This document shows positions 4,772 to 7,042 of a stretch of DNA of 7,042 bases, one piece after another (the stretch's first letter is position 1; every line of letters starts with the position of its first letter). The stretch covers positions 1,228 through 8,269 of the forward strand of contig DBVU01000058.1 in assembly GCA_002308195.1 (NCBI GenBank). The letters run 5' to 3'. A program made the translations under genes and the position numbers. The notes under the pieces were generated by a model, which saw only the letters and a program-made list of their open reading frames with translations, did no database searches and was not told where the DNA came from. This DNA is from Bacteroidales bacterium UBA1256 (GTDB lineage: Bacteria; Bacteroidota; Bacteroidia; Bacteroidales; Paludibacteraceae).

Positions 4772-4803
4772 ATTGTCATACAGAAAAAAATGTAGTAACT
4801 TTG
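4772..4803 (+). promoter_or_regulatory. Bacteroidota promoter for the porin-imelysin operon
   Basis: ATTG (4772-4775), 20-nt spacer, TAACTTTG (4796-4803). The porin ATG at 4836 is 32 nt downstream of the -7 element, so the leader is about 25 nt. There is an A-rich stretch and an AAGG near the start codon but no well-spaced Shine-Dalgarno. Confidence 0.8.
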
Positions 4804-4835
4804 TATTGTCTTTTTAAGGTAAGCAAGAAAAGGTT

Positions 4836-6254
4836 ATGTGTAGATTTTTATTTGTTTCTACGTTGCTGATTCTGAGTGTATTAAGTGTGCGCTCTGAAGA
4901 TTCAATCAAGGTCAGTGCGGCCGATTTACAGGCACTTGTGCAACGCGTGGAGCGTTTGGAGCAAAAAGCAGCCCAAGATGCAGTATCCCCAAAAGTAGTG
5001 ACGCGTAGCGGGCGCTTTACTATAGGTGGTTACGGTGAGATAACGGCGAAACATTGCTGGTATTCTAATAACTATTTGCGTTATGGCAAGAATCCGGAGA
5101 AGTACGCCAATGACCATTTTGGCGAATTCGACCTGCCGCATGTGGTTATCTATATGGGCTACGACTTCGGCAAAGGCTGGAGCGTAGGCACGGAGATAGA
5201 GTTCGAGCACGGCGGTACGGAATCGGCTATTGAGATCGAGGAAGAAGAGGGCGGAGAATACGAAAGCGAGATTGAACGCGGCGGTGAAGTGGCGTTAGAG
5301 CAATTTTGGTTACAAAAAGCATTCAACCGCTATGCTATTATCCGTGCCGGTATGCAGGTTATTCCTGTTGGTGCACTCAACGCTCATCACGAGTCGACAG
5401 AGTATTTCGGCGTCTATCGCAACGAAGGTGAGTTCACCATCATACCGAGTACATGGCACGAGGTGGCACTGACATTTATGGGCTCAACTCCCAACGGCTG
5501 GCACTACCAAGCTATGTTTCTCCCGGGATTGGATAGTGACCGATTCAATCGCAAGAACTGGATCAAACCCGGTACAGGTAGCCCTTATGAATTTAAGCTA
5601 GCAAACGTTTTTGCCGGTGCTGCTCGCATCGATTATACCGGTGTGGCAGGCTTGCGTTTGTCTCTCTCCGGCTATTGTGGCAATTCGTTTCGCAATACTC
5701 TCAGTAAAACCAATGCCGAACTAGATGCAAGTGCGTACAAGGATGTCAAGGGTACGGTTAGCATAGGTAGTTTCGATTTCGCGTACAAGAATTATGGTGT
5801 TGTTCTACGCGGCAGTTTTACGTATGGCCATTTGAGCGATGCTGCCGCTATTACCCAATACAACATCTCTATGCGCAAAGGCTCTGTCTCTAGCAAGCAA
5901 TGGGTGGCATCCGACGCCCTGGCCGCAGGTTTCGAAATGGGCTATGATTTCTTTTCTCTCAATCAGAAACTGGTGGAGAAAAAACAGCAGTTCTATCTCT
6001 TTGGACGTTATGACTATTATGATTCCATGTTCCAGTACGACAACCAACCAACCGACATGTATTCCTGGTGCGGACGCCATCGCGCAGCGGTCGGAATCAA
6101 CTATTTTCCGATTCCCCAGATTGGAGTGAAAGCGGAGTTCTCATATGGTATCCTCAAGCATGGCGTTCGTGCAGATGGAACGCGCGGCAAACTTTACAAT
6201 GACGAACCGCAATTAGCGGTAGGCATTGTTTATGCAGGCTTTTATCAACTTTAA
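4836..6254 (+). CDS. Outer-membrane porin-like barrel of imelysin operon
   Basis: A 472-residue outer-membrane protein. A signal peptide covers residues 1-20 (cleavage probably after VRS), followed by a short heptad stretch (LQALVQRVERLEQKA, 31-45) of the kind that precedes many trimeric porins, then a long series of amphipathic beta strands. The block from about 157 to 212 (QFWLQKAF, RAGMQVIPVGALNAHHE, YRNEGEFTIIPSTWHEV) resembles the Porin_O_P (phosphate-selective porin O/P) superfamily pattern of VPFG..N..H followed by iiPttW. An acidic stretch at 132-148 (EIEEEEGGEYESEIERG) and the NAHHE histidines are probably in loops and could attract cations; this is inference. The last residues are GFYQL rather than the usual terminal aromatic. 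The imelysin gene follows after 24 nt, so the two are co-transcribed and the barrel is likely the outer-membrane partner of the lipoprotein. Confidence 0.85.
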   Translation: MCRFLFVSTLLILSVLSVRSEDSIKVSAADLQALVQRVERLEQKAAQDAVSPKVVTRSGRFTIGGYGEITAKHCWYSNNYLRYGKNPEKYANDHFGEFDLPHVVIYMGYDFGKGWSVGTEIEFEHGGTESAIEIEEEEGGEYESEIERGGEVALEQFWLQKAFNRYAIIRAGMQVIPVGALNAHHESTEYFGVYRNEGEFTIIPSTWHEVALTFMGSTPNGWHYQAMFLPGLDSDRFNRKNWIKPGTGSPYEFKLANVFAGAARIDYTGVAGLRLSLSGYCGNSFRNTLSKTNAELDASAYKDVKGTVSIGSFDFAYKNYGVVLRGSFTYGHLSDAAAITQYNISMRKGSVSSKQWVASDALAAGFEMGYDFFSLNQKLVEKKQQFYLFGRYDYYDSMFQYDNQPTDMYSWCGRHRAAVGINYFPIPQIGVKAEFSYGILKHGVRADGTRGKLYNDEPQLAVGIVYAGFYQL

Positions 6255-6278
6255 TCAACAATTTAATATTTAGTAATT

Positions 6279-7042
6279 ATGAAGAAAAAAATCATTTTAA
6301 TTGCGGCATGCGCACTAGCGATGGTTGCATGCAAAGAAAATGGAGGGAATGTAACTTCCGACAAGGAAGCGGCGTTGCAGCAGGCTGTGACGCCCTATGT
6401 CAACAACACGGTTATTGCTACCTATAGCGCGATGGCGGATGCCGGTATCACGCTTCTCGAGCAGACCCGCGAGATTCTGACCAAGGTAACCAATGGTGAA
6501 GATTACAGCAAATTGATGGCTGATGCCGGAACATCATGGCGACTCATGCGTAAGCATTGGGAGCAGAGTGAGGCATTCTTGTACGGCCCTGCAGGTACGC
6601 ATAGTATAGATCCGCATATCGATAGTTGGCCATTGGATTTTAATGCAATGAATGCATTGCTGCACGATGCAGATCGTATGGCTGCTATTGAGGAGGAAGG
6701 GGGCGCATACGTAGGTGACAAACTCGGTTATGCGCTTAAGGGATTTCACGCCGCGGAATATCTGTTGTTCGAAAGTGTGGAGAAAGAGGGCCGCGCTGTC
6801 GGTACTGGACGCCCTCACGCAGCCAACCTGACGCACGCTGAGGCCGTTTATCTCTTAGGTATTGTGGAAGATCTGACTCAGCAGGCTATTTTGCTGGAGT
6901 ATTGCTGGGCTGGCGAGATCAGTGCTGCGAAGCAGGCTATCTTGGATGAAGGAGAAGTCGAGACCTGGGAGGATAAGTACGGCTGGCAGATGATGAATGC
7001 CGGTAAGGCAGGTAGCATCTATGTGACGTACCAAGAGGCAGC
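6279..7042 (+). CDS. Imelysin-family lipoprotein, C-terminus beyond window
   Basis: An imelysin (peptidase M75/IrpA/EfeO-like) protein; 254 codons are present without a stop, against a usual 350-400 residues. Residues 1-17 are a lipoprotein signal peptide ending in the lipobox MVA before C18; K19-E20 after the cysteine could form part of a surface-export signal but the match is poor. Imelysin marks in order: W94 and E98 (WEQSEAFLYGPA, 94-105), the IDPHIDSWPLD block (110-120) and the family's GxHxxE motif as GFHAAE (155-160), near the presumed metal-binding site. Imelysin-like proteins are associated with iron uptake; peptidase activity is doubtful. The start is the ATG at 6279, the only one compatible with the signal peptide, in an A/T-rich 24-nt gap after the porin gene. 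Transcription is from the promoter at 4772. Confidence 0.92.
   Translation, partial: MKKKIILIAACALAMVACKENGGNVTSDKEAALQQAVTPYVNNTVIATYSAMADAGITLLEQTREILTKVTNGEDYSKLMADAGTSWRLMRKHWEQSEAFLYGPAGTHSIDPHIDSWPLDFNAMNALLHDADRMAAIEEEGGAYVGDKLGYALKGFHAAEYLLFESVEKEGRAVGTGRPHAANLTHAEAVYLLGIVEDLTQQAILLEYCWAGEISAAKQAILDEGEVETWEDKYGWQMMNAGKAGSIYVTYQEA

Noticed and set aside
4741..4800. Fur box upstream of the porin-imelysin operon
   Set aside because: I looked because imelysins are iron-linked, but no stretch approaches the GATAATGATAATCATTATC pattern on either strand.
1..7042. tRNA, rRNA, CRISPR, insertion sequence, toxin-antitoxin or phage-defence genes
   Set aside because: No regularly spaced repeats, transposase motifs, cloverleaf sequences or defence-domain motifs were found on either strand; nearly all bases are taken by the nine genes described.

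Overview
The window reads as a chromosomal piece of a Bacteroidales bacterium (phylum Bacteroidota); the genus cannot be told from sequence alone. The main reasons are promoters of the Bacteroidota type (a -33 TTTG/TTG and a -7 TAnnTTTG, five of them with exactly 20 nt between the elements), start codons preceded by A/T-rich leaders without a clear Shine-Dalgarno, a DUF4491 protein, and a SusE/F-style lipoprotein-and-porin outer-membrane economy. Nine protein genes fill almost everything; there is no RNA gene, CRISPR array or insertion sequence that I can support, and no gene-free stretch above 300 bases.

Layout. Positions 1-944 (minus) hold most of a galactokinase gene, cut by the window edge. 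It is transcribed divergently from a hemolysin III/PAQR-type membrane protein (1060-1692, plus) out of two interleaved promoters that form a 48-bp dyad centred at 1017.5. The hemolysin III gene converges on, and overlaps by 17 bp, a gene (1676-2548, minus) for an unusual regulator: a RIC/YtfE-like iron-repair module (ScdA_N-like segment plus di-iron hemerythrin-like domain) fused to a LuxR-type helix-turn-helix. Its promoter contains a perfect 11-bp inverted repeat. Upstream of it on the same strand is a compact three-gene set: a Cys-rich outer-membrane beta-barrel-like protein (3375-4025), a DUF4491 protein (3033-3362) and a four-helix membrane protein (2617-3036), joined by a 12-nt gap and an ATGA overlap.

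At 4086-4700 (minus) is a receiver-less winged-helix (OmpR/PhoB type) DNA-binding protein whose C-terminal half looks like a decayed histidine-kinase ATPase domain. Its promoter lies back to back with that of an operon on the plus strand encoding a Porin_O_P-like outer-membrane barrel (4836-6254) and an imelysin-family lipoprotein (6279 to the window end, incomplete).

How the parts may work together (inference): imelysin proteins are linked to iron uptake in several bacteria, so porin plus imelysin is plausibly a metal or iron acquisition unit, and the divergent winged-helix protein is its natural candidate regulator. An AGAAAA core recurs in the spacers of the three promoters around that regulator, and the outer-membrane-protein promoter also carries three contiguous 11-bp repeats, the spacing PhoB-like proteins use. 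The RIC-LuxR fusion suggests a one-component sensor of oxygen, NO or iron status. No direct evidence ties the two regulators to each other.
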